Shown in pieces: positions 1 to 11,248 of a stretch of 64,000 nt of DNA. Position 1 is the first letter of the stretch, and each line of letters opens with the position of its first letter. A program made the position numbers and the translations under genes. The notes under the pieces are model-generated. The model saw only the letters and a list, made by a program, of their open reading frames with translations, was not told where the DNA came from and did no database searches. The stretch spans positions 1 to 64,000 of the forward strand of contig JASJQH010000005.1 in the NCBI GenBank assembly GCA_040143965.1. Direction: 5' to 3'. Origin of the DNA: Basidiobolus ranarum (Eukaryota > Basidiobolomycota > Basidiobolomycetes > Basidiobolales).

Positions 1-389
1 CATGGGCCTTTTGGAGCGCCCCGGAACCGACCCAACGAGGAAGACGCTTGACAACCAACGGAGTCATGGTAAGACGACGGTAAGCATAGGCTTGACGGGA
101 GACACCAGTGGTGGGGCCATCAACAATAGCCTAAAGGAATATCATTCATTAAAACCTATTCAAGCCCATAGTGCTGTTTACTCATACATACTCTGTTGTG
201 ATCCAAAATTTCAACAATGACGGCGAGCTTTCCAGCTTCAGGACCGTGGTTGAGCAATACAACTCTACCAACTTCTACGATACGCTTGAAAGAATCTTGC
301 TATAAATAAAATGACATAAGGGTTAGTCAATGATAAAGTAGGAACGATGTATGGATCAACAGAACGAAAGGATTAACACATACAGTCAT
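1..389 (-). CDS. RPL14: 60S ribosomal protein L14 (eL14), 3' end beyond window
   Basis: Large-subunit ribosomal protein eL14, a KOW-type rRNA-binding protein of the cytosolic 60S subunit. Exons read on the minus strand are 389-384, 299-192 and 130-1; the C-terminal part lies outside the window. The first exon holds only ATG ACT. The second encodes the diagnostic core with [12 protein letters not shown] and [14 protein letters not shown], the third [15 protein letters not shown]. Both introns have GTATGT donors and AG acceptors and phases close. Tiny first exons followed by an intron are common in fungal ribosomal protein genes. Family identity is certain; the lost 3' end prevents a length check. 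Confidence 0.93.
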
Positions 390-818
390 ATTTTGCTTGG
401 TGTGGACTTTTGGGGACCCAAGGAGGAAAGAGGAAGCAATGTTTAAGATTGGTATCGAGTTTTGTTTGATGGTTTTTTTATTTTTGATCAATTCTCTTTT
501 CCCTTTTTTTTACTTGCGTCCACTAATCTGTAATCCCAAGTTGATTTTATATCTAGGCTCTAGAGCTAGGTTCATTGGTGGACTGAATATACCAAGAAGT
601 GGTTTAAAAAATCTTACACAGCATGTTTAAATCCATGTAATCATGTTTAAGTTGTTATTAAACTCGGGTTTGATAATCGTCACAGATGATTGGATGGGAT
701 ATTCACTGGATGATAATCACATAGAATACTCCGAACTGCTTCAGACACGAAAGTTTCAGCACCGAGTATATATATCACACTAGGAATATCCTATCTGGCC
801 AGGAATCAGTAGTTCACT
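390..818. other. Intergenic, divergent promoter region
   Basis: Lies between the divergent starts of RPL14 and the PLA2-like gene. It is AT-rich with T runs around 475-510. An open frame at 397-630 has no protein-like character. I see no other feature. Confidence 0.5.
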
Positions 819-1328
819 ATGTTCCTCCGTATTTTAACTCTTATGCTGGTCATGACTGGTTGTATCCTAAGTAAGCCCCGCCTTGGAATGCGTTACGATG
901 CTTCACCGCCGCCTACTTGTATAGATAATGATCTGGGTCAAAATACTACGAGCGAACATAATGCATGTGATTCGATCATTGAGACATACCCAATGTATAA
1001 GCCTTGTTGCGAACAGCATCGAGAATGCTACGCTCGTTGCGCACCCGCTGGAACCAAGGAAAGTTGTGACAAAGAATTTCGATTTTGTTTGCAGCAGACT
1101 TGTGGAGCTGGAAAGCGTAAATTCGTCCGTAGTCGATGCGCAAGTGGTTGGTCATGGTATGGACCAGGTATGAACAGCCACAATGTAGCGAGTTCTTCCG
1201 ATTTCAGCTGTGCTGAATATAAAACGATACAGTCGAAGTCCTGCCCTAATATAGAGGAGCAAGCCATTGAAAGTGTAAAGAGTGGCGAGAATGTCGAAAG
1301 TGCTGAAAGTGACCCCACACTTGATTGA
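819..1328 (+). CDS. Secreted phospholipase A2-like protein, group XII type, substituted active site
   Basis: Single-exon gene of 169 codons. The first 18 or so residues form a hydrophobic signal peptide (FLRILTLMLVMTGCIL), so the product is probably secreted or enters the ER. The middle is cysteine-rich and carries the PLA2 active-site block CCEQHRECYARC near residues 67-78, followed by a spaced CDKEFRFCLQQTC segment, which is the layout of group XII PLA2 rather than of the common bacterial/fungal group XIV. In active enzymes the catalytic His is followed by a calcium-binding Asp; here that position is Arg. The C-terminal 40 residues are Ser/Glu-rich and low complexity. The fold is supported; hydrolytic activity is doubtful. 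Confidence 0.7.
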   Translation: MFLRILTLMLVMTGCILSKPRLGMRYDASPPPTCIDNDLGQNTTSEHNACDSIIETYPMYKPCCEQHRECYARCAPAGTKESCDKEFRFCLQQTCGAGKRKFVRSRCASGWSWYGPGMNSHNVASSSDFSCAEYKTIQSKSCPNIEEQAIESVKSGENVESAESDPTLD

Positions 1329-1965
1329 AATAGCCTGGATCGCTATTACTACTAGTGGGATAAACTACTCTAGAAATATTGGGCAATTGTGTTGGATTTT
1401 AGGCTGAATTATTAATATTTCTGTATTCGTCAGGTTGATGGGCGTTCTTCATAATCTCCTTTGCTCAGCCTTCATATTTAGCAAATGATTGGTTGGATGT
1501 TTTAGATATATATAGGATACGGTTCTTTAATAAAGTCGTTGCTTGGCTGTTGTGGCCAAACACTTACCCTCCAGTTAGAAGTTCGAGGAACTTTAAATTA
1601 CATCATCCAGTCTCACTGTCATAAAAGGCAATGACCGTGATTAGCTTACATAATTAATCCTTTTCATCGACTTGTACGATCACACTATCTCGATCCTCCA
1701 CATCTCCGTGTTTGTAACGGGCTACAGCAGCATCATAGAAAGCATGATCAGGTGCTATTTGTAATTTAACTAAAGTTGCGAATTATCCAAATATGAAGTA
1801 CATTTTAGATTGTTAGAAGCTTCGATTTATTTACAACGAAAAATGACACGAGCCAGCAAAAATCACTAGGATAAGATATACATATTGTTGACAAGAAGAT
1901 TAATGTTACATATTGGCTATGCCACTTGGAGAGGTTAAATCAAACACATTGTACGTAAAACCAGC
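1329..1965. other. Intergenic, 3' regions of two convergent genes
   Basis: Downstream of both the PLA2-like gene and the arrestin gene. An AATAAAG element near 1529-1535 could serve polyadenylation of the upstream gene. No further coding sequence was recognised. Confidence 0.4.
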
Positions 1966-3010
1966 TCAGCGTATTAGGCAAGTTTGATATGAATGGACGG
2001 CAACTTCTTTGTAGGAAGGCAATTTAGGTAGAGTATCACTCTCTATCTGGATCGGTGTATAAACGGGTAAACTCTCATCCTCTTGATTTTTGTGAACGAT
2101 GCCGATGTTAAAGGAGACATAACCACACTCTACCTTCCCCCCAATATCGAAGCTCACAATGATCATAGCTTCATGACTGGTTTGAATGTATTTGGTGGTG
2201 CAATCTGGTTGGAAAATATCATTTTTTGGTAAGCGAATATTAAGCAAAAACTCCTGACAATTGACCGCGCTGTTGCTAATCTCCCGCCATTGTTGAATTA
2301 ACTTGGTCGAAGTAGCTTCGGCAGCACATAGATTAACATTTTGGATCAACCTAAAAGCGACTCTACAAATGGCTGCCTTCCCAACTACTTTGATGTGGAA
2401 CGGTACCGTCTCTCCAAGAACATAGCTTCTTTTTGGTATCTGAATATTTACGCTGGCTACATCTTTGTAAACTTGATTTACACTATATGAGTCATCAATG
2501 ATATCTGTATCATTGGGATTCGGGAACCTTTTCACGACAATAGCCTTTTTAACACGGATATCTCGGAGAATATAGGGGCGTTCAATAATCGCTTTGATGC
2601 AGTAATTGACTTGACCAAAATGAGTCCACACAGTCTCAGGAAGATGTCCAGGAAAACGAAACTCGAACTCGAATGCACTTTGTCCGACAGGGAGGACATA
2701 TGTTGAGTTAGGTTCAATTATTGTTAGCGTATTGTTAACCACAGTGTCGTCAACTATGCGGGTTTGTACTATGGTTAAGATTGGTATTAGTTGAGGTTCA
2801 ATATTTACTAAGGATCTAGAAGTACCTACCTGTTCCCCAAGAAACCTGCACTTTACCCTCAAGCTTTAGTTGGATTGACTTGACTTTGGTTTCCTTCTTT
2901 ACATCCAAGATGAGTGTGCCTCTGAGAGCAGCACCAGCAGCATCAATAGGACTTCCATACAATAATACTACTGGCTTCTCCAAAGCAATTTCACAATCTG
3001 TAGGCTTCAT
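1966..3010 (-). CDS. Alpha-arrestin (arrestin-related trafficking adaptor)
   Basis: Exons 3010-2830 and 2768-1966 (327 aa). The 61-bp intron has donor GTAGGT and acceptor ATAG with a CTTAAC-like branch; removing it joins VSWGT to VQTRIVDD in frame. The N-terminal arrestin lobe (residues 1 to about 140) starts MKPTDCEIALEKPVVLLYG and includes the LKLEGKVQVSWGT strand and the FEFRFPGHLPETVW segment; the C-lobe follows with the YVLGETVPFHIKVVG strand. Such proteins recruit Rsp5-type ubiquitin ligases to plasma-membrane transporters. No PPxY is visible, but two LPxY motifs (LPVY, LPSY) lie in the last 40 residues. The start is the first ATG after an in-frame break and suits the domain edge. Confidence 0.85.
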
Positions 3011-4086
3011 TATTCGAGATGAATATAAATTATAGTAAGATGTTTTTTTCGGACGCACCTGAATACTTATATATGTTATTGTGAGCGCGAGAGTGGGCGT
3101 GAATGGTTCGGTTAAATGCATCTTGCCAAATCGAAATCTGTCTCACCATGCTGCTGTCACTGTCATTGCCACTGCCACTACCAAATTCAATTAACCTCCA
3201 CCAGATTGGCAAGTTAATGGGCCAATGCCCAAACTAGCACTACCAACCTCAACGAGTGTGAATGTGTGGTAGCGTGGATTAGGTTTATGAGATATATAAG
3301 CTGTGGCGGGTTAAGTGATTTCCAGATAAACTTTCGTGCCAGAAATGTTCAGATAATGGACATATGTAGCAACTGTCTGATTAAATATATTTTGTTCTTA
3401 GATGAGCTAGATAGATACCACATGCACGTGCAACCGTTAACCTCACCACAATATTCAAATTTGAAACCCATTTCCTGTTTCAGCGAACAAGGTAAGGTAA
3501 TTCTAATTCCCGAATCGAAGCTTTAAAGTGTCTCTCACTTTGACAATTGGGAAAAGGTTTCTTCCTTTGGACTGCTTAAAGTAGTGTTGAAGTGTAAACA
3601 ATAAGTCTTTTCTAAATTGGATTGATACCTTGTCTTTTTTCTCACGTCAACTGGGACTTCAAAGAGATAACCATCTTATAAGCTTCATCGTGACAATGAC
3701 CAAATTCTACTGTTTGAAAACATTCATTCTAGTCTATTCGTTCACCTTTTTTGGTGCTGAGTTCCATATATGGCACTTGCTTGCATATTTCTAGTTGTTT
3801 TAGTGGGTGTGGGTTATCTATAGGCTTGATATGTCATTTGTCTATATAGGTACTTGGAGTTGTAATAAAAATTTGTCTGAAAGACAATTCAATCTCAACT
3901 AAAGGATTCCGAATACCTCCGATCCCATCACGCAGTAAATTATTCAAGATTAGTTAACTTTAATCAACTAACGCGACTTCCTCACAGGTAAGATAAATCT
4001 GAGATTAAACACTCATGTCTCTTGTCTGTTCTAGCCTTTCACCTCCAAAATAAACGTCTTTGTATAGAGTAGATCAAGTGTACAAA
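3011..4086. other. Divergent intergenic region
   Basis: About 1.1 kb between the arrestin start and the start of the 617-aa unknown gene. It contains a palindromic CACGTG E-box at 3425-3430. An open frame at 3266-3526 lacks a plausible ATG start and resembles no family. No repeats seen. Confidence 0.4.
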
Positions 4087-6553
4087 ATGTCAGATTATAA
4101 CAAATTCAAACTCCCCACCAAAAACACCCAAAAACCTCGACCTAGACGTAGAATATTTTCGAATCCTAATGATGAATTCCAACTCAAACCTGAAGAAAGA
4201 ACCTCAATTAAAAATCAGTTTCTTTCGGAATTTAATACTACTTCACCACAGTCACTTGGAACTAGCAATGATATAGGTAATTCTTAAACTTCGAAAATAG
4301 TGCTAAAAGGGATTGATACCTTTAGTTTTTTACTGGACAACGTAAACATTTCTATGCTAACTTGAATACAACCATTCATCCAACTTGCCAATCTAGATAA
4401 CTTCAACGCCGAGTTTGATCCTCCTACAAGTGAGTTGAATGAAGCGTACAACTTAGATCATTCCCCTACGAAACTTCCAGGTTTCCCTTCTAAAAACGCC
4501 GTTAGCTTCAATACTTTTATTCGACGTGAACCATATCAACCTAGAAATGTTCCAATCGCAAAAGATACAAATAATAATGTCGATTCTCAAAATATTCAAG
4601 TAAATCACATTGATCGGGACAAAGAACAAACACTCTCAGAAGAATACTCGCTTAGTAGGAAAATAACTAGTGATGGTATTGATGTTTACCTTCTCGTTCA
4701 ATTATCATCATGTTTTTACAATTTTCCTCTTAAAATTTCAGAGTTGAGGCACCCCCTTCGCTTTAATCTTGATGGTATCCCATCTAAAAACAATAATCAC
4801 GAAGAGCAATGTACATCAGGTATTTGGTCTTTTAGTAATAAGGAGTCTCATTCAACATACTCGTGTATGAATAAATTTTCATTGGACTTAGTAAACCATC
4901 AATTCACCAAATCCAATGCGTTTGGTAATCGATTTATCTTCGGCTCTTCCAAGAATGATAGACCTGGAGAGAACTGGATGAGTTTATCAGATGGTATATA
5001 TATATGTGCTTTATCCGTATCACACATCAGTATGGTATTAATAGGAATTACTCATTGATTAGACCCGTCGGTATATCCTTTTTTGAATAAGAGAACCCCT
5101 TTTGGACACAGGGCAAGCACGAGTGAACCATTACATATTTCTGATGCTAACGTCAGTCCAGCATCGAAGTATCGATTCAATATAAAGCAAGCAACTGAGA
5201 ACGAATCGTCCCATTTATTCAAGGTATCTAAATGCCGTTAGCGTTAAGTTTGATTAGCTGAGCTGATATTCAGCATAAACTATTAGGAGGAAATCGAAGA
5301 TTTTGTTGATAACTCGCAGGTACGCGTATACCTCCAAGCTCTAGCAACATTGTATCTAGCAATCTGTTTGTCAGATGTTTGACTATCCTTTTCTATCTTT
5401 AGTCAAAATATTCGGGAGATGCGGGTACTTCTCGTGTTGCCGAGACTGATGACATGATTGATGTTACTGATAATGTATATTCCTGCTTTGAATGGATTTT
5501 TTCGTGAAAACCTCTAGAATTGAACATGGCTATGGTTATTTAGATTTCCCTAGAGTACCCAACACATACAGATTCAGCTAATATGCAAGAGCTAAATCAT
5601 CGGATTTATCCAGGAGTATCATCGCGAATCACGGGTAATGATTTGACTTGTACTACCAATAATGGCTCACCTCAAAAAGCGAACGAGCCAGATATTCGTA
5701 ATGCTGGTATCTCGATTATGGAATTGGCACAAAACCCCAATTTCAAAATGAACCCTACACGATCTACCGACATGCCACTAGTTAGCCCAATGCAATGGCT
5801 CAGTGGGGTTAAAATACCAGTTGGTGCGAGTAACGACTCCGTGGATCATCAAGGATCCTCTGCATCACGACAGCGTAAACATATGCTGAGGTAAAATGAG
5901 ACATCAGAACATTTCAAAGACTAAGCAATAACAATACTCAACCTATTGTTTGCATGTAGAGGAGGCTTAGAAGAGCGTCTAGCAAATCTTATCCCTCGTG
6001 AAAAATCTGATCATACTATGTGGGCGCACGGGTTACGTCGAGAAGGTATTACTATTTATTTTGTAGTTCGACGGTTGACTTTTAGCTGCATTGGTTAAAA
6101 CTCATTTTTTGGTATGTAGACTATTCTATACCTACGATACGCCACCCGTCGTTTTTCCTTGAAGTATACCATGTGAAAGAGGCCTACGGGACGACCATCT
6201 GCCGGTGTAGACAGCTTCCCTTTGATGCCAACGATGAAAAAACCATGCACTTTAACCTGCCACCATTGGAAGACGAATTTATCGATATTCTACTCTCATT
6301 AGAGTTCGACTCTAGTCATCGTATCCACTCAGCGAATACACCAAACTTGGCAGAACACTTCATCAATGTTGGTGATCTAGTGAAGGTATACAAACCATAT
6401 CAAGAATTTGACTTTGACTCATCAAGTACAATTGACGAGTGGGAAATACCACGGAAGGGGTTGATTGTTACGCGATTTGTGATTTCAACTGAAAGAGGAT
6501 TCGGCAACTCCGATATGTCAGATTTCTTTAGAGATAAAAATAAAGCAGCTTAA
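4087..6553 (+). CDS. Hypothetical protein, 617 aa, nine exons
   Basis: Exons 4087-4276, 4397-4675, 4742-4993, 5063-5223, 5287-5319, 5403-5474, 5544-5890, 5960-6045 and 6120-6553; all phases close over 1854 nt. The intron at 4676-4741 is 66 nt and in frame, so it could be retained. The first 420 residues are Ser/Asn/Thr-rich, polar and probably disordered, with a basic patch (PRPRRRIF) near the N-terminus. The last 190 residues look folded: an ERLANLIPREKSDHTMWAHGL helix region, then alternating strands including FINVGDLVKVYKPYQEF and GLIVTRFVIS that resemble an OB-fold. I do not recognise the family. A disordered tail plus OB-like end would fit a nucleic-acid or scaffold role, but that is speculation. 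Confidence 0.72.
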
Positions 6554-7277
6554 AGTTATTTATAGATAGCCAGGTTCTTGAAGCACCTTCCATTTGTGCT
6601 GATACTGGTACTGGTACTATTACATCCTATACATCCATATTATAGATACATCGACTTTACCTGACTGCAAAGTGGCTACATTTGAAACTAGCATCAACAG
6701 GTTTTCCGACCAAGTTTTCGCCGCTTGTACTGGCAATAAATCCCAGCTAAATGTGGAAATAACTGATTGGAGTCCAAGAGCTTAATTAATGCATCTTACC
6801 CTAACCCAAACAGTCTTAACCTTCACTAATACTCCATGGTGATGAGCAATGAACAGAATGTAGTTACACTGGGAAACGTGGAAGCTAATGAGTGATCATA
6901 TAAATGAGTGATTGGTAATACCTGTGCTTGAATTTACTACTTCCCTCCAACTAAATGGTGTTCCATAATAATCGCGGTCTCACTTAAGCATTGCAAATCG
7001 CACAATTAAATAAATTGCCTAATCTAAGCTGTTCCATATTTCACAGTAATATTGCTTTAGATCTAGATTAGGTTGGTCATGATCTACTTGAGGCCAATTG
7101 AAAATTAGCAACATAACAGTACCACGCCAACTAAATCAGTTTCACATGTCTAGTTTATTCCAGGTCAGGAAAATTTTTCTTGGAAATACCTTTTGCAGTC
7201 TTAATGTTATAAGCCATCACATATAGCACTAGCGCTCCTTTGCAATTTCTCTGTCAATTTTTAGTAAGATATCAGAA
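6554..7277. other. Intergenic region
   Basis: Separates two genes on the plus strand. Contains AT-rich sequence with no convincing open frame, repeat or RNA signature. Confidence 0.4.
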
Positions 7278-8859
7278 ATGTTCCAATTTAGAAGACCCGC
7301 GAATTACGTATCGGAAGAAGCATTGAATAACTTACGCTTCTACAAATATGCAGCTGAAGATAAATCTTATATTAGTCAGTATATTCTTCGACATTACTGG
7401 AATTATGTTGTCGAGTTATTTCCAATGTGGATGGCGTTAGTACTCTTGTTTTGGTTATCTATAGTCAACACTCGACAGATTTCCTAACACTCTTTTCATT
7501 AGTCCAAACCTAATAACCCTATGTGGTCTGGGTTTTGTCGTTATCAATCTTATATGTGTACTGATCTATACTCCTGATCTTGAAACCCCTGCTCCTTCTT
7601 GGGTTTATTTCAGGTACAATTCGATTGTAGACCTGTCATTCTTCTAGTCTTCTAATATTTCATTTATATCGTCTAGTTTTGCTATCGGAATATGGCTTTA
7701 CTCTACCTTTGATAATGTCGATGGTAAACAAGCACGCCGAACTGGTACATCTTCTCCATTGGGAGAACTTTTTGATCATGGTTGTGATGCTTTGAATTGC
7801 TCAATTGGTGGAATTGTGCAAGCTGCCGGCATGGGTCTTGGATACAGCTGGTACACCGTCCTCATCACTGCCATGAGTATGCTTCGTAATGCCTCTATTT
7901 TTAGTTTAACAGTAATTAATACAACCCAATTTTAGCCACCATTCCTTTCTATCTTTCTACATGGGAAGAGTATCACACTGGGGTCTTGTATCTTGGTGTG
8001 ATTAATGGACCTACCGAGGGTCTCATCGTCTCCTGCCTTACTATGATTTTGACAGGAATTTATGGTATGAAATCAGTAGCTCTTCATTTGAAAACGAAGA
8101 TTAACATTCTCCAACAGGACCGCAAATGTGGAGAACCCCAATATACGATATTTTGGGAAGCTTAACTCCTTCCTTCGTTCCAGAGAGTGCCATTCTTCTC
8201 GATGCTGTCTTCTTATTGATGTATGGTTTATTGTTTTTTGCCATTAGCCCAGCCAGGTAAGCAATTTAGTACGAGATAGTTTTTTCACCGAACATATTGT
8301 TGATAATTCATATCCATAGCTTCATTGCTGTTTACAATACCTGCCAGACAAAGTTCGAGAAGTATACCACTGCCTTAATTCAACTGCTTCCAATGAGTAT
8401 ATACCTCATTAGCACCTATTTATGGCTTGCATCACCCTATTCGTCCATACTCGAGAATCACTTGATTCTTTTCATCTTGACAATAGGAATTGTCTTTGGA
8501 CGTATGGCCACCAAGATTATCTTAGCTCATGTCACCAAGAGCAGATTCCCTATGTTTACTGTGCTAATAGCGCCTATTATCGGTGGAGCACTTCTAACCA
8601 ATATCCCATATGTCATCGGAATGTAAGTCTAATATCGTATCTCCGAACATCTCTAAGACATTTGCTTATCACATTCCATTTCACGAATTCTAGGGGACCG
8701 ATTCTCAGCCCTACAGCCGAACTTTGGTACTTGATTGCGTTCTTCATCTTCTCCACTGTTGTGTACTTCCATTGGGCTCTATTGGTCATCAACAGCTTCT
8801 GCACCTATCTTGGAATCAGCTGCTTAACCATTCCCGGAAGGTCCTACAACAGACTGTAA
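7278..8859 (+). CDS. CDP-alcohol phosphotransferase (choline/ethanolamine phosphotransferase)
   Basis: Exons 7278-7435, 7503-7613, 7677-7876, 7936-8064, 8118-8256, 8320-8622 and 8694-8859 (401 aa, the usual CEPT length). Catalyses the last step of the Kennedy pathway, moving phosphocholine or phosphoethanolamine from its CDP ester to diacylglycerol in ER or Golgi membranes. The CDP-alcohol signature DG-x2-AR-x8-G-x3-D-x3-D is complete in [20 protein letters not shown] followed by [19 protein letters not shown] before it and about eight later hydrophobic segments match the family. Sequence alone does not settle whether choline or ethanolamine is preferred. The first ATG gives the expected short soluble N-terminus. 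Confidence 0.93.
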
Positions 8860-9426
8860 TAGTAGAGAGACTCAACTACACAACTACATCCCCCAAAGGA
8901 TGTTGTACCACCAAAAGCCTGGCGATATTTATTTTTAGATCCATACACTTTTAAACTTTCATCCATACATTCATTTGATTATCATTTATTTCCGTACCTA
9001 TCTCATCTTGGTGAAATGAAGTTGAAATTTTGAACTATTTTGCCGCTTTATTATGATCGTTGATTGACAGTTCAATCTGTCATTATGTCCATGGATACAT
9101 TCCAAGAAATTCAATCACAGCATCATGTTGCTCGTGAAAATCTTATTAAGCTGGGTGAACATCCTTAAATTAGTTACCGATTTGAATTGTTTTAAATGCC
9201 ATCCATAATTATCATAAATGTTTGCTATTTACACTTCGCATGCTTGGAATCTTTTTTTTAAGTCAATTTTTTTTTGCTTTTTTTTCTTTCCAACTAGTCA
9301 ATTGAAGAGGACTAATCGCACTTTGTTGTACATTATATCGATTGTTGGAATTGAGACAGTAGACGGTTTAATTATATAATTTTACAATTTCTTACACGAG
9401 AAAAATACCACTTCTTTTAATACAAC
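8860..9426. other. Intergenic region with T-rich tracts
   Basis: 3' region of the phosphotransferase gene and promoter of RPA12. Long T tracts at about 9249-9287. No coding signal. Confidence 0.4.
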
Positions 9427-10028
9427 ATGGTAAATCCTTTGGAAAATCTAACCAGTACCAATACTTGCGGTTCCCTAATTTTCTGTAAAGAATGTGGTAA
9501 CCTTTTGGATATGTTGGGTGATAACGACATTATTGTATGCGGAATGTGTGGACTTACACAGAAAACCGATGGTAGAGTTATTTTACTTTTGCTTTTCTTG
9601 GTAAACAAAGTTTTCTTACGAACCATGGGTGTTTTTTTTGTTAGCCTTCGGTGATTTTGAAGTTATCACCCGTAGTAGTGAACACGCTTTCCCTTCAGCT
9701 TTGAAAAATAAGCGCTCTTTAGTTCAACAACAGCCCAAGAAACGTGAAGCTGCCGCTACGGTAAGTTTCAACTTCCGTTTGATGATATTGTTGATAAGAG
9801 CCCATGTTTAACCTCCCCTTTTCTCTTTAGATTAAAGAAAAGTGTCCCAAGTGTGGAGCACCGGAAATGTCCTTCCATACTATGCAACTTCGTTCGGCTG
9901 ATGAAGGACAGACTGTCTTCTATAACTGTACGAAATGCGGGTATGTATAGTTGACTTTTTTCTGGGTTCAAGACATATACTAATGTTTTCTTTATTTCTA
10001 TAGTTATAAATACTCTATCAACAGTTAA
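9427..10028 (+). CDS. RPA12: RNA polymerase I subunit A12 (RPA12)
   Basis: Exons 9427-9571, 9645-9760, 9831-9940 and 10004-10028 (131 aa). The subunit supports RNA cleavage and proofreading in Pol I. The N-terminal zinc ribbon shows [10 protein letters not shown] and CGMCG; the C-terminal TFIIS-like ribbon shows [23 protein letters not shown] and NCTKCG, with the acidic DE hairpin needed for transcript cleavage. Length and domain order match the family. It faces the gene for another Pol I subunit, RPA34, with about 380 bp between the stop codons. Confidence 0.95.
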
Positions 10029-10409
10029 ACATTCCCCGCTACTCACAAAGTTACCAAACCTCTTGAATTTACCTACTTTTTATTTATCTTGAGGTGTGTA
10101 ATTTATGTATGCACACGGTTACCTCACTCCATTAGATGGCTTCATATTGATTGCAGTGTATAGACTAAGTAAGGTATCAAAATAAACGTTCAATATATGT
10201 GATCTGAATTCTCTACATCTTTTGGTGTTTGTATTTATTCAAATCTAATCAGTCATGAATTTCTAATATAATGTACGTTGTTACAGTTACAATAAATGGA
10301 ACTTGAGGTGATATCTCTGTATTATAAAGCAATTAAAAGTAAATTAGACCACTTGATACAGAGAGTCGGAGTTGTTGGAGAGTTGAGAGAAGACTGTGAA
10401 CAGAGGAAT
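10029..10409. other. Shared 3' intergenic region of two Pol I subunit genes
   Basis: Lies between the convergent stop codons of RPA12 and RPA34. An AATAAACG element near 10182-10189 may act in polyadenylation. Nothing else recognised. Confidence 0.4.
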
Positions 10410-11248
10410 TTACTGCTTGGATTTCTTCTTGGTGCTCTTCTCTTTCTTAGCTTTCTTGGATTTCAGTGGGGTTTCAGGTACGCTCTCCACACTAGAGATA
10501 TCTCTTTTATCTCCTATAAAATAGTCAACACGCTATTTTAGAAAGTGCTGTTGATTCCTGGTTTAATGAATCTTCATACCTGTATCAAAACCATAGGGTT
10601 TGAAGCGCATCTTGAGTCCCTCTGGGTGTTCACGAGGAACATATTCGCGATCACGAATGGTAGTGGCCACCTCAGTAGAATCGGGTATGTCCACTTTTTG
10701 AACAAGATTCAACTTACGAGTGAATTTAGCAGGAGCTAATGGAATCGTTCAGTTTTAAGTTTCGTGTTTAGTTTGAAAAGAAATACATACCACTGCTATA
10801 ACTATTTCCTTTGGAATTGTTTGGTAATAAACAATACATAGCGTCCATTTCTTGACCACCTCTTGAGTTAACCTTTTCGTTTTCTTCAAGAGTTTCAAAA
10901 AGTTCGTATTCCTGTTCGGAGGAACCCTTTAAGCTAGCGATCTTTTTGCTCTTTCCTTCAGGAAGCTTGATCTTTAAGCCATTTAACTGTTCGGTAGTAA
11001 TCTTGACTAAAGGTTAATACAAACGTCACCGAATATCTTAAGGCTTTCTGGGGTTAACTTACTTCAACAGGAACCCGAATCAACCATAATTCTTTACTCT
11101 CGTCCAATTCCGATACTTGAAAGTGGGATTCTTTGTTAAAGTTTGCCAAAGTGAACTCTTCAGGAGGTTGGAAATCCCTAATTGATATGAGTTGGTTAAT
11201 ATCTAAGCTTCATTTTCAAATATACAAGTAACAATAAAACGCTTACAT
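10410..11248 (-). CDS. RPA34: RNA polymerase I subunit A34 (RPA34-like)
   Basis: Exons 11248-11247, 11177-11063, 11001-10791, 10735-10580 and 10513-10410 (195 aa). The start codon itself is split: AT ends exon 1 and G opens exon 2. The protein begins MDFQPPEEFTLANF, then ELDESKELWLIRVPVEI, the hallmark of the A34.5/CD3EAP family that heterodimerises with A49 in Pol I. It ends in a Lys-rich tail (KSKKAKKEKSTKKKSKQ), as in yeast A34.5. At intron 2 the second of two AG sites keeps the frame. The family is poorly conserved, but the ELWLIRVP motif, length and basic tail agree. Confidence 0.85.

Noticed and set aside
397-630. 77-codon plus-strand frame
   Set aside because: T-rich promoter sequence of RPL14 with no protein-like pattern.
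1028-1318. Minus-strand frame opposite the PLA2-like gene
   Set aside because: Antisense shadow; no ATG context or family match.
10296-10739. Plus-strand frames at the end of RPA34
   Set aside because: Antisense to the real RPA34 exons, which close in frame on the minus strand.
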